Notes under the pieces: model-generated
Told to the model about the DNA's origin: nothing
The model's database searches: none
Seen by the model: only the letters and a program-made list of their open reading frames with translations
Assembly (NCBI RefSeq): GCF_021018805.1
Contig: NC_086254.1
Span: 23,931,300-23,995,299, forward strand
DNA: 64,000 bases
Direction of reading: 5' to 3'
DNA from: Prinia subflava
Taxonomy: Eukaryota > Chordata > Aves > Passeriformes > Cisticolidae
In this document: in pieces, positions 35,501 to 47,487 of the stretch
How the letters are laid out: each line of letters starts with the position of its first letter
How positions within the stretch are numbered: the first letter of the stretch is position 1
Position numbers and translations under genes: made by a program

Positions 35501-38500
35501 CAGCATGTACACCGTTTTACTTTGAAACTGCAAAGTCTGCTCTTATCACGCTGTTTAAAAAAATAAGGAGGAAGAATCAAGAGTGCTAGATTTATGATAA
35601 GCTATAAACTATGCTCTGACCAAAGTCATATGATTATAACAGTAGAAGTTTTAATATAATTTTCCCATTGACATACACCCACGTTTGGCATAAACAAGCT
35701 TCATCAGCAACAAAAGGAGATTATTTGGCAATTTCACTTAAGAAAAAAAAACCAACGTTGATTTCTAAAAGAAAATTATTTCAAGAGAGCAACTTTCTGT
35801 TTGGAAGCACACAAAAACCTAGGTAAGTTTAGGCTGAACAAGGCTTTTTTAATCCTAAAATACAACATGTGTTGAGAATCTTACATAGCTTGGTCATATC
35901 CTTTTCCTTACTTTTGTATTCAGTTGCAAATCTCTTGTGGAATGAGTCACATCTCTCTCAAAGCACGCATACAGTAGTCAGCAGAATCCCCTCAGCGCAT
36001 TCATGCACCAGGAAGAAAAACTTTTTTGTTCCTAAAGTCACCTTAAGGAAGGCGGGGGGGTCACCAGAAATGCCCCCAAGTGGGTTCAAAGTTAAAAGCA
36101 AATTGCCAATAAGGCAGATAGGAGATGTGGGCAGGCTCCGAGGGGGGCTGGAAGCGCAGACTGGCCCCAGCCAGAGCTGAGCTGGCACATGGCGAGCCCA
36201 AGGCTCCCTCCTGCTATATTTAAAGACAATACCTCAACAGTTAAGTATTACAACATTTGAAGTGAGATAAATAAGCATAAGACACAGGCAAATATCCTCG
36301 GTTATTTAATCATCCTGAAAGCAGCGTGGAAGTGTGAGGCTGAGTTCAAAGGTCAAACTCTTCTTTCAGCTTCTTGCAAAGAAAAGAAAGCTCAGCCCAT
36401 TTTACCTTGGGGAAAGGGGGGCTGCTCCTTCCATATGCCAGCATTTCATAACACAGGAAAGAGGGAGGGTATTTACATATACACTGCATGCAATCTTTTC
36501 CTGGGACAATGCATTCCAAACCAAGATTCAGGTTAGAAAGAGCTGGGACAACAAAAAGTCCCAAAGAACAAAGGGAAGTTAAAATTTACTTCACGTTTCC
36601 CCAGAGCTTCTTAATTGCAAACTCTCCGATTTTTTTTTTTTTTGTAACTAAAAGTTTACTGTAATCACTGTTTTGAAAGTCTAAGCGAAAGCCACAGCTC
36701 CCTTTTAAAACAATTTCCCCCCGATCACAGTAATAACTTAGCACTTTGTATAAAATATGGTATTAATCTATCAGCATAGTTCTAAATGAAAATACAGTGG
36801 TAAGAGGAGATATTTCTGAAGGTTAGAAATAAGTGCTCAAAAAGGAATTTTTGGAGTGTGATCTAATGAAAGGGGAAGCCAGAATCAAGAAGCCTTTTGT
36901 GTAAGACAGTCTGATAAAAAGGTGCTAAAGTTTATTATCTTCCTCTCTTTCTAGCTAGCCCCTACCCTAAATCTTGCTCTCCCCACTCCTCCACCAAAAC
37001 AAAGCAAAACCAAAAAACATTATTCACTCAAAGAGGAAAAGAAAGAAATCCTCTAATGCAAAGCCTGGAAGCCATTCTCTAAAGACTACTTAATATGAAA
37101 CTTTGTTTACAAGATACCAATATAGCCTCCTTACCACACTCAAAACCAGAAAACATCCACTTATTTAAAGAAATGCTTTTTCTATTTTGATCAACAAGGA
37201 CGTCGGCATTCGTTTTAATTTTAAATTCGGCCCCAACAGTGCCATAAGAATGTTTTAAACTCATCTATGATATGCACTGTTTGAAAATGTTTAAACAAAG
37301 GAAGTAGGAAAAGCCTTAAAATACACAGCAAAAGTTAATGGCTTCAATTTTTAAATATATCCTGATTGCAGCATGGCAAAATTATTCTCTTATGCTCACA
37401 CTCAGCCTTCAGAAAGAATAAGTGCAGTCAGTGGAGTAATTTGTCCCACTGGAAATTCTGTATAAAACACTACCTAAAATAAACAAGGCTTCGCAGCAAG
37501 AATCGTCAGTTGCCATTAAGGACACACCTTAAAGTTCTTACCACACAGTAACTAAACAAGTACAAACTAGTGGGGACTGTTTGCTACTTTTGTCTTAAAA
37601 GTTAATGAGATCAATTCACTGCTCAGTATCACATCCTCAGATCATTTTCTGCAAAATGGAGCAGACAAACAACCCCCAAATCACGAACATCCAGCCTTTG
37701 AGTGGCTGATGTGTTATCAGCGAGCCTGAGCCTCTTGCAAAGGGGGATAGAAATATTCACATTTAAACCTGACACCACGTAACAGTAAAAGGTAAAACGC
37801 TGAAGTGCTCAGAATCTGGAGCTCTGGTACTGGAAGGCAGCTGTTGTTCCCCTGCCTTTTCTTTTGTTGTGCTTAATCTCATGTCAAGTCATTCAACCAG
37901 CTCCAAAGCGATGAAGACATAATTGAACAACCTTAACTAAAAACTGATCTACTGTTCCTCAACTGCCATACATGTTGTTTAAAGATTAAAAAAGGCTAAC
38001 TTAGGAAAAAGAATCCACAGAATTTAAATCAGCAACTCTGGTGCATGCAGAAGAGTTGCTTGGCTGAAGGCCAAGCCAATCAATAAGCACTGTAATAACC
38101 ATGGTTCTAAAGTTATTTGTTTTTCATATTCACCACCCTGAAAAACTTAAAAGGCAAAACTTGAAAACTCAGATGCTGATTTCAGGAAGGAGCTGTGAGA
38201 TCGAAAAATCCAAGTGTTTCACTTAGCATGACGAGATTGCTCATTAAAAAAACCACGTTGCAGAAAGATCAGTGATCACAAAGCCACATTCCTGCTACAG
38301 ATCTTAAAATATTGACTCAGTTACAGAACTAGTAAAGGGGAAGAAAAAAAAAACCCTCCTCCACCCTCTCCCTCTTCCCTCCCCCTCTGCCAAAGAATGC
38401 AGTTTATCCTACTTATTTGCAACTGTCCTTTTCCATTATCCGAGGGAAGGCTGAAAGCTCAGTGTGGACATCCCAAATTAAAGTCTCAGTCGTATTCCCA

Positions 38501-40255
38501 AACCCCCAGTTAATAAGAGCTCCTAAGAGCAATAAAACATGGCGTTAAAGCATTTGCAAGCCATTGTCACAGCCCTGTGCTCTGCTACCTTTGCAGCCAC
38601 AGAACCAGCCCCCACCGAGCATGGAAGCGCTGGTCAGCAAGTCAATGCCTGCTATTCAACTTGTAGTTAGGCGTTTTATTTCTGTGTCTTCCAGATCATA
38701 TCACTCCTGCATTTCACGGCCTAATAAAATGTGAAGAATGATATGCTCCCTTCTCTCCCCCCCTCCCTGCATCTGAAACTGCGTTATTTCCCTCTCTTCT
38801 TTTTCACACATTCTTACAAAAACTTCCCTTTTCACATACTTCTATAAGAAAATATTTCACTGCAGCTATACTTCAGTTCCTATTTCTATTTTCGATTTTC
38901 ACTAGATTCTTCTGCTCCTGCCTCCCCCTCAAACCCACTGGTAGAAACTGATGTAGTTTTAAAGCTCTCAAGGTCATTTCAAAAATGAAAAAAAAAAAAA
39001 AGTTGCCTTAAAAAAAACCCCTTTAAACACACAACCCCCCTAAACTAAACCCTTTTCACATTCAAACGCCTTTCATCAGCAGATCAATAACCCAACAGAA
39101 AGATTTTTGTTCCCCACCACTTCAAAACTATTACACTTCAATTCAAATACTTACTGGGAGTCACACAGCACATTTTATGGGATGGCTCATTAGAGAACAT
39201 ACAGACCTTACTTTGGGTGCAGGTTTTCTGTGTGGGAGACAAACAAACAAAAAAAAGCCTCACACCCCAACACAGAAAGTCCAGGGGGCATCACGGAACA
39301 GGAATGAAATGCAATCTCTGGATATACTAGAATTTTATTGTCCTCGCCTGGCAACCTCTTTTGTTGCTGAAGAAGTCAGTTGAGGCTTATTTATTTATTT
39401 TCTAAACTTCCTATTCCTTTAAAAAAAAAAAAAAAAAGAAAGAAAAAAAAGAAGAAACACGATGCTAAAGAAATGATCGGGAAGGCTTTGGTCTTTGAAA
39501 GACAAAGATAAATGAAACAAAAACTGGCAAAACGGATCAATAAACTTTTCATTAACAACCCCCCCCCCCCTCCGCCCCATGAGCCACTTACTACAAATCC
39601 TTCTTCCAGGAACATCTTTGACTCACAAAGAAATAGTCTCTTGTCGCTGCACACCCCCACCCCGGCCCAGCACGGCCCCCGGGCCCGGCCCGGCGCCTCG
39701 GCGAGGCCCAGCGACCCCCCAGGTGCTGCCGGCAGCGCGGCCCCGTCCGGGGGCGGCAGGGGAGGGGGCGGCGGCGGCGGCAGCGCGGGGCCAGCGCCAA
39801 CTTTGCGGTGGGAGGGAGCTGGGGAAGGGCTCCGGGCTCCGGCCGCCGCTCCGCCCGCCCCGCGCTGGGGAGGGGGCGGCGGGAGGGGCCGCTACCTGCG
39901 GCCGCGGGCGGGGCCGGCGCGGACACACACACACCTGGACCTTCCTCCGCCCCCCCGGCCCGCGCTGCCCTTCCTCCTCCTCCTCCTGTCCCCCACGGCC
40001 GCCGGGACAGCGCGGGGACACGGGGGCTCTAAGCCCCGCTTCGAACCGGGGCGGGGGCTGCGCCCCGAACCCTTCAGACATCCCGGCGGCAGCGGCCCCC
40101 CCGCGCTCACTCGCACACAACCGGCCCCTCACGGCAGAGGCCGCCCGAGGGACGGGGCTGCGCCTGCCGCAGGTGCCCCGGGGGGGCGGGGGAAGGTGAG
40201 GAGGAGGAGAAGGGGGCCCGGAGCCCCCGGCAGGTGCCCCCCAGCCCTGCCTCAC
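26535..40255 (-). other. ZNF217 intron 1 (13.7 kb)
   Basis: This AT-rich stretch lies between the predicted exon 1 donor and exon 2 acceptor. I see no convincing coding exon; open frames are short and unlike known proteins. It holds a T-run at 26938-26960, a duplicated TCCATTTTTCCTTACA near 34970-35006, an A-run at 39421-39437 and several purine/pyrimidine-rich tracts. Enhancers may be present but none can be named from sequence alone. Confidence 0.55.
26938..26960. repeat. Poly(T) run
   Basis: An uninterrupted T-run of 23 bases in intron 1, about 400 bases upstream of the exon 2 acceptor. Confidence 0.9.
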
Positions 40256-40340
40256 CTGAGCCGAGGCGCCGCGGGGGAGCGGCCGCGCCGCGCTCGGGGC
40301 ACTGTTTGTAAACGGCTCCGCGGCAGCTGTTGCTCGGGCA
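40256..40340 (-). other. ZNF217: Predicted non-coding first exon of ZNF217
   Basis: Minus-strand sequence at 40256/40255 reads GGCTCAG|GTGAGG, a near-perfect splice donor inside the CpG island and just downstream of the Sp/KLF/CCAAT promoter block. The stretch back to about 40340 has no ATG, fitting a short non-coding exon that joins the acceptor at 26534. The TSS is inferred and uncertain by tens of bases. A second possible donor, CGCAG|GTAGCG, lies near 39893. Confidence 0.55.
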
Positions 40341-40344
40341 GCCC

Positions 40345-40490
40345 CGGGCCACGCCCCCGCCCTGGCCACGCCCCTCGAGTGGGACACGCCCACAGAGGGG
40401 CGTGGCCTTCATTGGCCACGCGCCCGGCCCGTTTCAATCAATGCTGGCCACGCCCCCAGGGCCACGCCCAGCGGTGGCCACGCCCCGTCC
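40345..40490 (-). promoter_or_regulatory. Cluster of GGGCGTGG (Sp/KLF-type) boxes with a CCAAT box
   Basis: About seven or eight copies of CCACGCCC/GGGCGTGG or a close variant lie in 145 bases directly upstream of the inferred TSS. They occur on both strands, for example near 40351, 40366, 40384, 40397, 40447, 40460 and 40475. A CCAAT box on the minus strand (ATTGG on plus, about 40411-40415) sits inside the inverted repeat CGTGGCC-TTCATT-GGCCACG. Sp/KLF factors bind such GC/CACCC boxes and NF-Y binds CCAAT; binding here is inferred. Confidence 0.6.
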
Positions 40491-40497
40491 CCTCAGA

Positions 40498-40735
40498 GGG
40501 GACAGGGAGCGATGGACACCAAGCAAAGCACAGCGGCTTCCACCCAACGTGAGGAGAAACTCCTGCCCATGGAGCCTGGCACAGCCCTGGGACTGCCCCG
40601 GGGAGCGCCTGGAGCCTCCCTCTCTGGAGACATCCCAAACCCCCCTGGATGAGTTCCTGTGCCCCCCCCTCCAGGTGGGCTGGGTGACCTCCAGAGGCTC
40701 CTTCACAATCCCAATAATTCTGTGATTCTCTGGGT
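40498..40735 (+). mobile_element. CR1 LINE 3' fragment (degenerate)
   Basis: The order of blocks CCAACGTGAGGAGAAAC..CTGGATGAGTTCCTGTG..GGTGACCTCCAGAGG..CAATAATTCTGTGATTCT matches the 3' end of avian CR1 retroposons. It lies directly upstream of the ZNF217 promoter block. Confidence 0.6.
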
Positions 40736-40739
40736 GCCG

Positions 40740-43700
40740 CTCCCTCTGTGCCATCTCTCCCTGTGCCATCATGGGCCAGGCTCAGCCCTTCATGCAGGAT
40801 TTCGGCGATGGGCATCGCCTGAATGACAAACCACAGAACCGGTGTCACCCAGACACAAATATGATTATAGCCAATACACCTGATAAGCATTGACCTCTGG
40901 CACCCTTGGGTGGCTCACTGGGGACAGGATGCCCCCAGCTCTTTCTGTGGTGTGGCTGGAGCCCCGATGATCCCGAGGGCTCCGTGATGGGCCTGGCACA
41001 CCAGGGCTGCCCAAGGAGGAGGGGGACAGAATACACACATTTACTGTGGAAATTGCCCCAAAAATGCCAAGGGTTTATCTATTTTTCATTTTTTTGAGCA
41101 CCCAGCTGCTCTCTCTGCTCCAGTGGGATGAACACTACAGAAAAATTCAGTGCAGCAGGCCAAGACTCAAAATATATTTCCGAGTGTCCCACTTGGCACT
41201 GAGGAGGTTTTTAGGAGTTAAATGCAATCTGTAATGCTGTTAGCAAAGTGCTTAATCTCCGCCAGACTCTGAGGTTAGCGCCTCCCTCAAGTAAATGGGA
41301 TAAGAAGGAGGTGAGTTTCCATGTGCTCTCTGCATTTTCCCCAAAGACACACCGAGACCTGCTAAAGTCAGTTTAGTTTACATCACTACATTTACATCAC
41401 ACCCAGGGGCTTGTTTCCTTCGATAGAAAAATCATCCTGCCTGAATGGAGGACATTTCTAAAATAATTGCAGCTAAAATCATGTGTTTGGGGGTTTTTTT
41501 TATGTGTTTTTTTTAAAGTTCTTCTCAAAATGTTCTCCCAGTCTAAAATGAGCAACCCTACCCAGGCTGAAATTTAGGTCGTTTTATGTGGCAAATAAAG
41601 ATTAATCAAAAACAAAACAGAATGTGTAATATATACAAGGTAATATACTTACCAGGTAATTCTGGAAGGGGAAATACCTTCATTGACAAATCTGAATGTT
41701 GCCTCACACTGACTTGAAACAGATTTATCTTCATGAAGTCGTCAAACCTGATAATGCAAATGAAAATTTTAAAATACAGATATTTAGGTCCTGTCCCTTC
41801 AGTGGGTTGATGGGGCAGCCTCATTAATTTCCTGAAGGCTGAAAATCTCTGTCCATCAGCTGTGCGAACCACGAGGAAAAGGGATTTACCTTGTGCTCCT
41901 TCACAGAGTTCCAGGTGTTAAATCCTGGCCTCCCCACTGCCCTGGATGGAGTTTGAATTGATACAGGAGGGATTATTGCACAATCCCTGCTAGTTTAATG
42001 TGATTTTTTTGCAGTAGGATGTGTCGGAGCCGGGTGTTTATCCGTGCATGCAAAATATTCCTTTGTCTCGCAAGAGCTCCGCATTTCTCGGAACTCTCTG
42101 CACAGCACCTTGCACTATGTGACCGAACCTGATCCCACGAACACTCCCAGGTCTGCAGCGCAGTTTAAGTATTTAAGTATTGATTATCTCCAAATGGCAG
42201 CGAGGCCGGGAGAACAAAGCAGAGTTCTGCTGGAAATGGGTGTGGGAGTCACCAGTTGGCGATACACAAAATGACTCTTAACAGTCTGTTAAAAATGTAT
42301 TCTTTTTGTTATGCTCTGATGTCAGAGAGACCTTGAAAGAATTTCTATTGAAGAGTTCAAAACAAATTCAAGGCACAAACTTATAAAAGTAATAAATTTG
42401 TATTTTTGCTCTTAACTCGATGTTCCTAAAGACTCCCCGAGTCAGGTGTTGCGGTATTTGTTGTTCTCATGACACACCAAAACCCATTATTTGCCCCCTT
42501 CCCCTTTAATGTTTTAAAAATGTTACTTTTCCATGTGAAATCTACTGACCTCCTTGATCACAAGGGCTCCGGATAACTGTAAACATGACTTAGCAGAGAA
42601 CACAGGAGCCGCATGGGTTTTATCCACTGAGATATGGGACTTCTGTGGAAAACATAAAAAAAATTAAAAAGACTGCTTCAGGAAAAAAGGAGAGGCTCAG
42701 AATATCTTTAAACTTTTTGTCTTTTGCTCAAAATGCATCGTATAATATCACATTACAGGAGTGAAATGAAAACATCCAATTTATTTTTTACAGATTAGCC
42801 ACGGTGACCTCTGTGATCTATGCTCATGGCACTGGAAATGTTTGATATGAGGCAAGGGCCAACTTTGAAAAATAAATCCTAGATTTTCTTCTCCCTTCAT
42901 TTCACCCCTTGTTGAGGGCACTTTCTGCCTTTCTGGAGAGGCTTCTCCAGTCGATATTTTATGTATGAGGCAAAAAACTTCTGCACCAACCCCCCTGGCA
43001 GACCTGTGTTTACTGCTCTGCACTATATGTTACTCCACAGTCCTGCAATATTCAACCTAGCCCCAAAGTAGACTTTGGAACCAGGCAGCACGCCCAAAAT
43101 GGTGATAATCTCCTCCAGAACAACAGAAAGAAATAAAATAACACCGCTGAAAGCTGAAGAGTTTCATCTCAGCCCCCAACTCCTAACATGCGTAAATGTC
43201 TGCGTTCTTTTAAATTACATTAAGCACAATCACATTATGCAAAAATCCAGGCTGGAAGTTCTGTGATCTGGCTCAAGTCCTGCTCTTCTCGGAGCACACA
43301 GAGGGAAAGCCTCGCTGTCAGGGAGAATGAAAACAGAGCTGAGCAGGCAGCAGGAAGCCTTCACCTAAATTTAAAATCTATTGAGGTTTGCTGGGGGTGT
43401 TTGTCTCAAACAGCTGACCTGAGCAGCGAAACACCTGTGCTGTCCCTGGCAGGAGATCAGCCACGTTTCCTTCTTCTGCACAGGGACTCGCTCATTTTAC
43501 ATTCATTTTTAGGCAGCTATTCAATCTGGCCCGTCGTGTGGTGAAGGCACAAATGGGATTTAGGGGAGCTGGGCTCAGTCCCAGCTCTGCCACAGACTTC
43601 CTGCGTGATCCTGGGCAAACCTTCTGCCAGGGCTCCCAAAATTTGTTCCTTTTGGGGGGCTTTTTAAAGCCCCTGCTCTAGCAGTCATCACATGAAATTC

Positions 43701-44040
43701 TGTTTGCTGGCATGAATAGATAAATAAAGTAAATACGCAGTGTTTAGGCTTTTAAGGAGATAAGCTTGAAACCACGATCAGAGTGTGGCCTAATGGCTCC
43801 AGAAGCCCTTTTTAGAACTGTTTGGGCTGTCGGGCCACGAGCTGGAATATAAAATTCTACACCCTCCATTTCTGCACAAAAACATCTCTTTTCAAAATCA
43901 GGATCATGTTGCTCCTTCGCTTACAAAACAAATTGTTTATGCAACGCTGGGACGAGAGCGAGGCCAGAAAATGGAATCGCTTGTGAGCGGCTTTATCGGT
44001 GTTCTGTGGCTGGGTTTGTTGTCGCGTTCCTTTGCACAAA
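40740..44040. other. Upstream intergenic DNA, no gene seen
   Basis: AT-rich sequence with scattered short open frames and no recognisable protein, RNA gene or repeat. Confidence 0.5.
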
Positions 44041-44049
44041 TCGCCTCTT

Positions 44050-44970
44050 TCAGCGCGATCTGAGAGCAGATCCCGCGCCCGGATCGCGCTGTCGGGGCGG
44101 CTGCGGCAGCCCGTGTTTACAGGAAACGCCGTGCAGGGGCTGCCCCGGCTGGCTCCGCTCGGGGCTGGGCACCGCGGGGCTCCCGGGCCGCCTGGGGCAC
44201 GGCTGAGCCCGGGGTGGCACGGCTGAGCCCGAGGGTGGCACGGCTGAGCCCGGGGGTGGCACGGCTGAGCCCGAGGTGGCACGGCTGAGCCCGGGAATGG
44301 CACAGCTGAGCCCGAGGGTGGCACGGCTGAGCCCGGGAATGGCACAGCTGAGCCCGAGAGTGGCACGGCTGAGCCCCGGGTTGGCACAGCTGAGCCCCGG
44401 GGCTGGCACGGCTGAGCCCGGGAATGGCACGGCTGAGCCCGAGGGTGGCACGGCTGAGCCCGGGAATGGCACGGCTGAGCCCGGGGTGGCACGGCTGAGC
44501 CCGGGGTGGCACGGCTGAGCCCGAAGGGTGGCACGGCTGAGCCCAAGGGTGGCACGGCTGAGCCCGGGTTGGCACGGCTGAGCCCGGGGTGGCACGGCTG
44601 AGCCCCGGGGATGGCACGGCTGAGCCCGGGGTGGCACGGCTGAGCCCGGGGTGGCACGGCTGAGCCCCGGGGATGGCACGGCTGAGCCCGGGTTGGCACG
44701 GCTGAGCCCGAGGGTGGCACGGCTGAGCCCGAAGGGTGGCACGGCTGAGCTCCAGGGGTGGCACGGCTGAGCCCCGAGGGTGGCACGGCTGAGCCCCGCC
44801 GCGGCACCGCGCCCGGGGATGCGCACAGGGAGCGCGGCGGGGTGGCCTCCCCCGGGAGCGCGCCCGGCTCTGTCCCCTGCCCACGCTCGGTCCGGCTCCC
44901 TCGGCAGCCGCGGCGCTGCCCCCGCTGCCCTCCAGCCCAACCTGCCGCCTTCTCTCGTGACGCCCCCCGC
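44050..44970. promoter_or_regulatory. Second CpG-rich block (candidate CpG island)
   Basis: Both flanks of the minisatellite are CpG-dense. The left flank (44055-44115) has GCGCGATC..CCCGCGCCCGGATCGCGC. The right flank (44795-44940) has CCGCCGCGGCACCGCGCCCGG and similar. The block stands out from AT-rich surroundings about 4 kb upstream of ZNF217. No coding gene starts here that I can recognise. It could be a promoter of a non-coding RNA or only a GC-rich repeat neighbourhood. Confidence 0.45.
44190..44795. repeat. GC-rich minisatellite, GGCACGGCTGAGCCCGGGGT unit
   Basis: About 27-29 copies of a 20-23 base unit with the constant core GGCACGGCTGAGCCC and a variable tail (GGGGT, GAGGGT, GGGAAT, GAAGGGT). 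It gives several overlapping artificial frames of SAVPPRAQPCHP type on the minus strand. The tail carries GGG runs. Confidence 0.93.
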
Positions 44971-44999
44971 GGTCCTTGGGTGCTGCTTGGAGGTGTTTT

Positions 45000-47480
45000 G
45001 ATGCCCCGCTAAAATTTGCTGTCTGAAGGTGGAACAGTTTGTTTGTGTAGCGATAAAGGAGTGGCAGCAGGGTTCTGTCCCTGTTTTATACGTCCTGTCT
45101 GTGTAAACTCAGAGATTTCAAATCCTGCGAGGTGCATGGACAGGCCAGCTATGAAGGATTTTCTGTCTGACCTTGATTTTGTTTTGTTTTCGCCACATAT
45201 GAACTTTACAGACTTTGAGCATGACGTCCTCTTTTTCCTTATCACGGCGCACTAGCGTAGGAAAATACAAGTAAACAGAAGCTTCTTCAACAGCACACAG
45301 ATTTCTCAAAGAAAACATCTCACTTTTTTCCTCTTTTTACTCAACCTGCAGTTCTGTTCCTGTACTTTGTTCTGCAAATGGATCCTTTTCAAAATGATAG
45401 CACAGCACCATGTGAATGTTCTCTTTTCTTGTAACTCGTGGGGTGAAAGGTCTCTGGGATCTTCCTGGTATTTATCCAAGCCCAGGTTTGCTGTGTCTAT
45501 CACAGCACAGTAACAGCAGCATTGTTGCTACTCCGTGATAGAGAGAGAATAAAGATTTGCATGGAGAGGTAAAATCTTTTCTGAGAAGTGGCAGGAGGAG
45601 AGGGAAGAGCTCGTCAGCATGCAACCCTTCTTGTGAAGGGGCTGAGAACAGAAATAAACTTCACATGCATCTGTGCAGGGCAGTGCGGGAAGAGAAATGC
45701 ACGGTGAAACACAAATTCTGTGAAAAAGGCTGCTCAGGAAGATAAACAGCCCTGGATGATGAATTCAGCCCCTCTGCCCAGAGCAGCTCAGTTATCAGCA
45801 CCAGAGGCCTTAAACTTTTGTTGTAACTTTCCAAATTGTCCTTCCCAGTATCACATGGCTTTTACTCTGAATATCAAGAGCTGGATCTAGAGACTGGCTG
45901 TTAATCCTCTCCCTTCCTTGATTAGTTTGAATTTCCAGCCTTCTCACCCTCAGTTTATAAACTGCTTCTTTCTATGGCTTGGATATGGCAAAATAAAAGC
46001 ACATTCACTCATGCTAATTAGCACCTGACAGCATTCTTCAATTAAAACCAAGTCTAATATTAAAAGCCCAACCCTGTGCTGACTACTCACATACAGAGGT
46101 AGGTGTGCACTGAACTGGTTCTAAAATTGAAACCTAAATATATTGTTTGGATAGGATGACATGCTTAAATTCTCTATTTGTTAATATAATTTTCCTCACT
46201 CCATTAGAGAGCTCAGTGCAAGCTTGTTACAAAATCAGTTGCAAAACTTTGTTTTACAGACTTGTGAGCTCTGTGTGGATTCTTGGTATAGATAAAGCAG
46301 AATTTTACAGCCATTTTCCAGTTCTGACACTTGTGCTGTATGAGTAATTCAAATGTCACTTTTTTTCCACTTCTCCTTTTTGGGGCCATTTTCTATTCTG
46401 CCTTCAATTATAGAAATTTTTCTCCTCTTTGTCTTGATCTTAAATCAAAATTTCAAGCACACCAATTGTTTTTGTTACAGGGTCTGTCATCAAAATAATG
46501 GAATTATATTATAATAGATTCTAATAATGGAAATAGAGTCTCACAAAATGTTTCCTAACTGAGGAAGGCGTTTCAAGATTAATTCCTTTACTTCCTGTGG
46601 CATATTCCAAGTGTATTCAGAGACCAAAACTGCCTTTAAGGGTGGCAGCTACTGCTCCTTGTAATTGTGATGTGGAGGCAGATCCTTAAGGAGCAAGGAA
46701 GCAAAATTATCTGCCTTGAGATAACAGAGAGACTGAGGCATCCCTGCACATTAATTCAGAGTTAAGGAAGTGTTCATTTTGTGAAGGTTTCGCTGTGAGA
46801 TTGCCCAGACTCTGTCAGGTGTAACCCCTCAGAAAAACGTGGCAGTTCAGTTCATTTTGAGCTATACTTTTGCAAAATATTTACCTCAGAGTGTGTCCTC
46901 ACTGGGCTATGGTTCCACTACAGCATTTAATTCCCCAAATTATAGAGAAGAGGATACAAAAAGTGGGCTTGTGATTCTTTTCACGACTTTCATGCTGTTA
47001 AAAAATGATAATTACCTCTCATAAACTGAAAGTGCTGATAACATTAATAATGGATGGTGGGATTCTTGCACATGTGTTTATTAATTTATAAACACCACAG
47101 AGCCTCAGAATGAAAGGTGTTCTATAAATAGAAAGCTAATATTGATCAATCCTGACATGGAATTACCATTCTTGGAGGGCTGCAACAGTTTTGGGGTTTT
47201 TTCCCCTTCATCCTGATCTGCTACCAGAAAGAATTCCCTGAGCTTGGGCCTTTGTTATCATCATTTGTTTCTTCCTATTGTGCTGGCAGCAGCACTTCCT
47301 CCTCGTACCAGAAATGCAGGAAGAAAAACCTGAGTGGGTTCTGAATGCAGCGGAGCTGCTGCCGCACAGAATGTGCATTTGAAAGGTGCTCAGAGAGAGC
47401 AGGAATTGTTGAATTGTTTCCAGGCAGGAATTAGCATGACAGTGGGCAAAGGCCGGGTGTGCCAGAGCTCCCTGGCGGCC
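45000..47480. other. Intergenic, no gene seen
   Basis: AT-rich sequence without recognisable genes or repeats. Confidence 0.5.
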
Positions 47481-47487
47481 CTGCCAG

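Larger units (their letters stand above)
39650..40500. promoter_or_regulatory. CpG island promoter of ZNF217
   Basis: This stretch is very GC-rich with dense CpG (GGCGGCGGCGGC, CCGCGG and GCGCGG runs), unlike the AT-rich DNA on either side. It covers the predicted first exon and the start of intron 1. A CpG island at the 5' end of a broadly expressed zinc-finger gene is expected. No TATA box is seen at the inferred start. Confidence 0.85.

Noticed and set aside
40036..40062. GGTTCGAAGC on the minus strand, resembling a tRNA B box
   Set aside because: No A box or acceptor stem pairing is found at the right distance. It lies in a CpG island where such GC-rich matches arise by chance.
39512..40552. 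A 346-residue plus-strand frame across the CpG island
   Set aside because: The Pro/Ala/Arg/Gly-rich composition, with equally long frames on the opposite strand, is typical of GC-rich DNA with few stop codons.
43857..44940. Long Pro/Ala/Cys-rich frames over the 44.2-44.8 kb region
   Set aside because: These are artefacts of the GGCACGGCTGAGCCC array, open in several frames.
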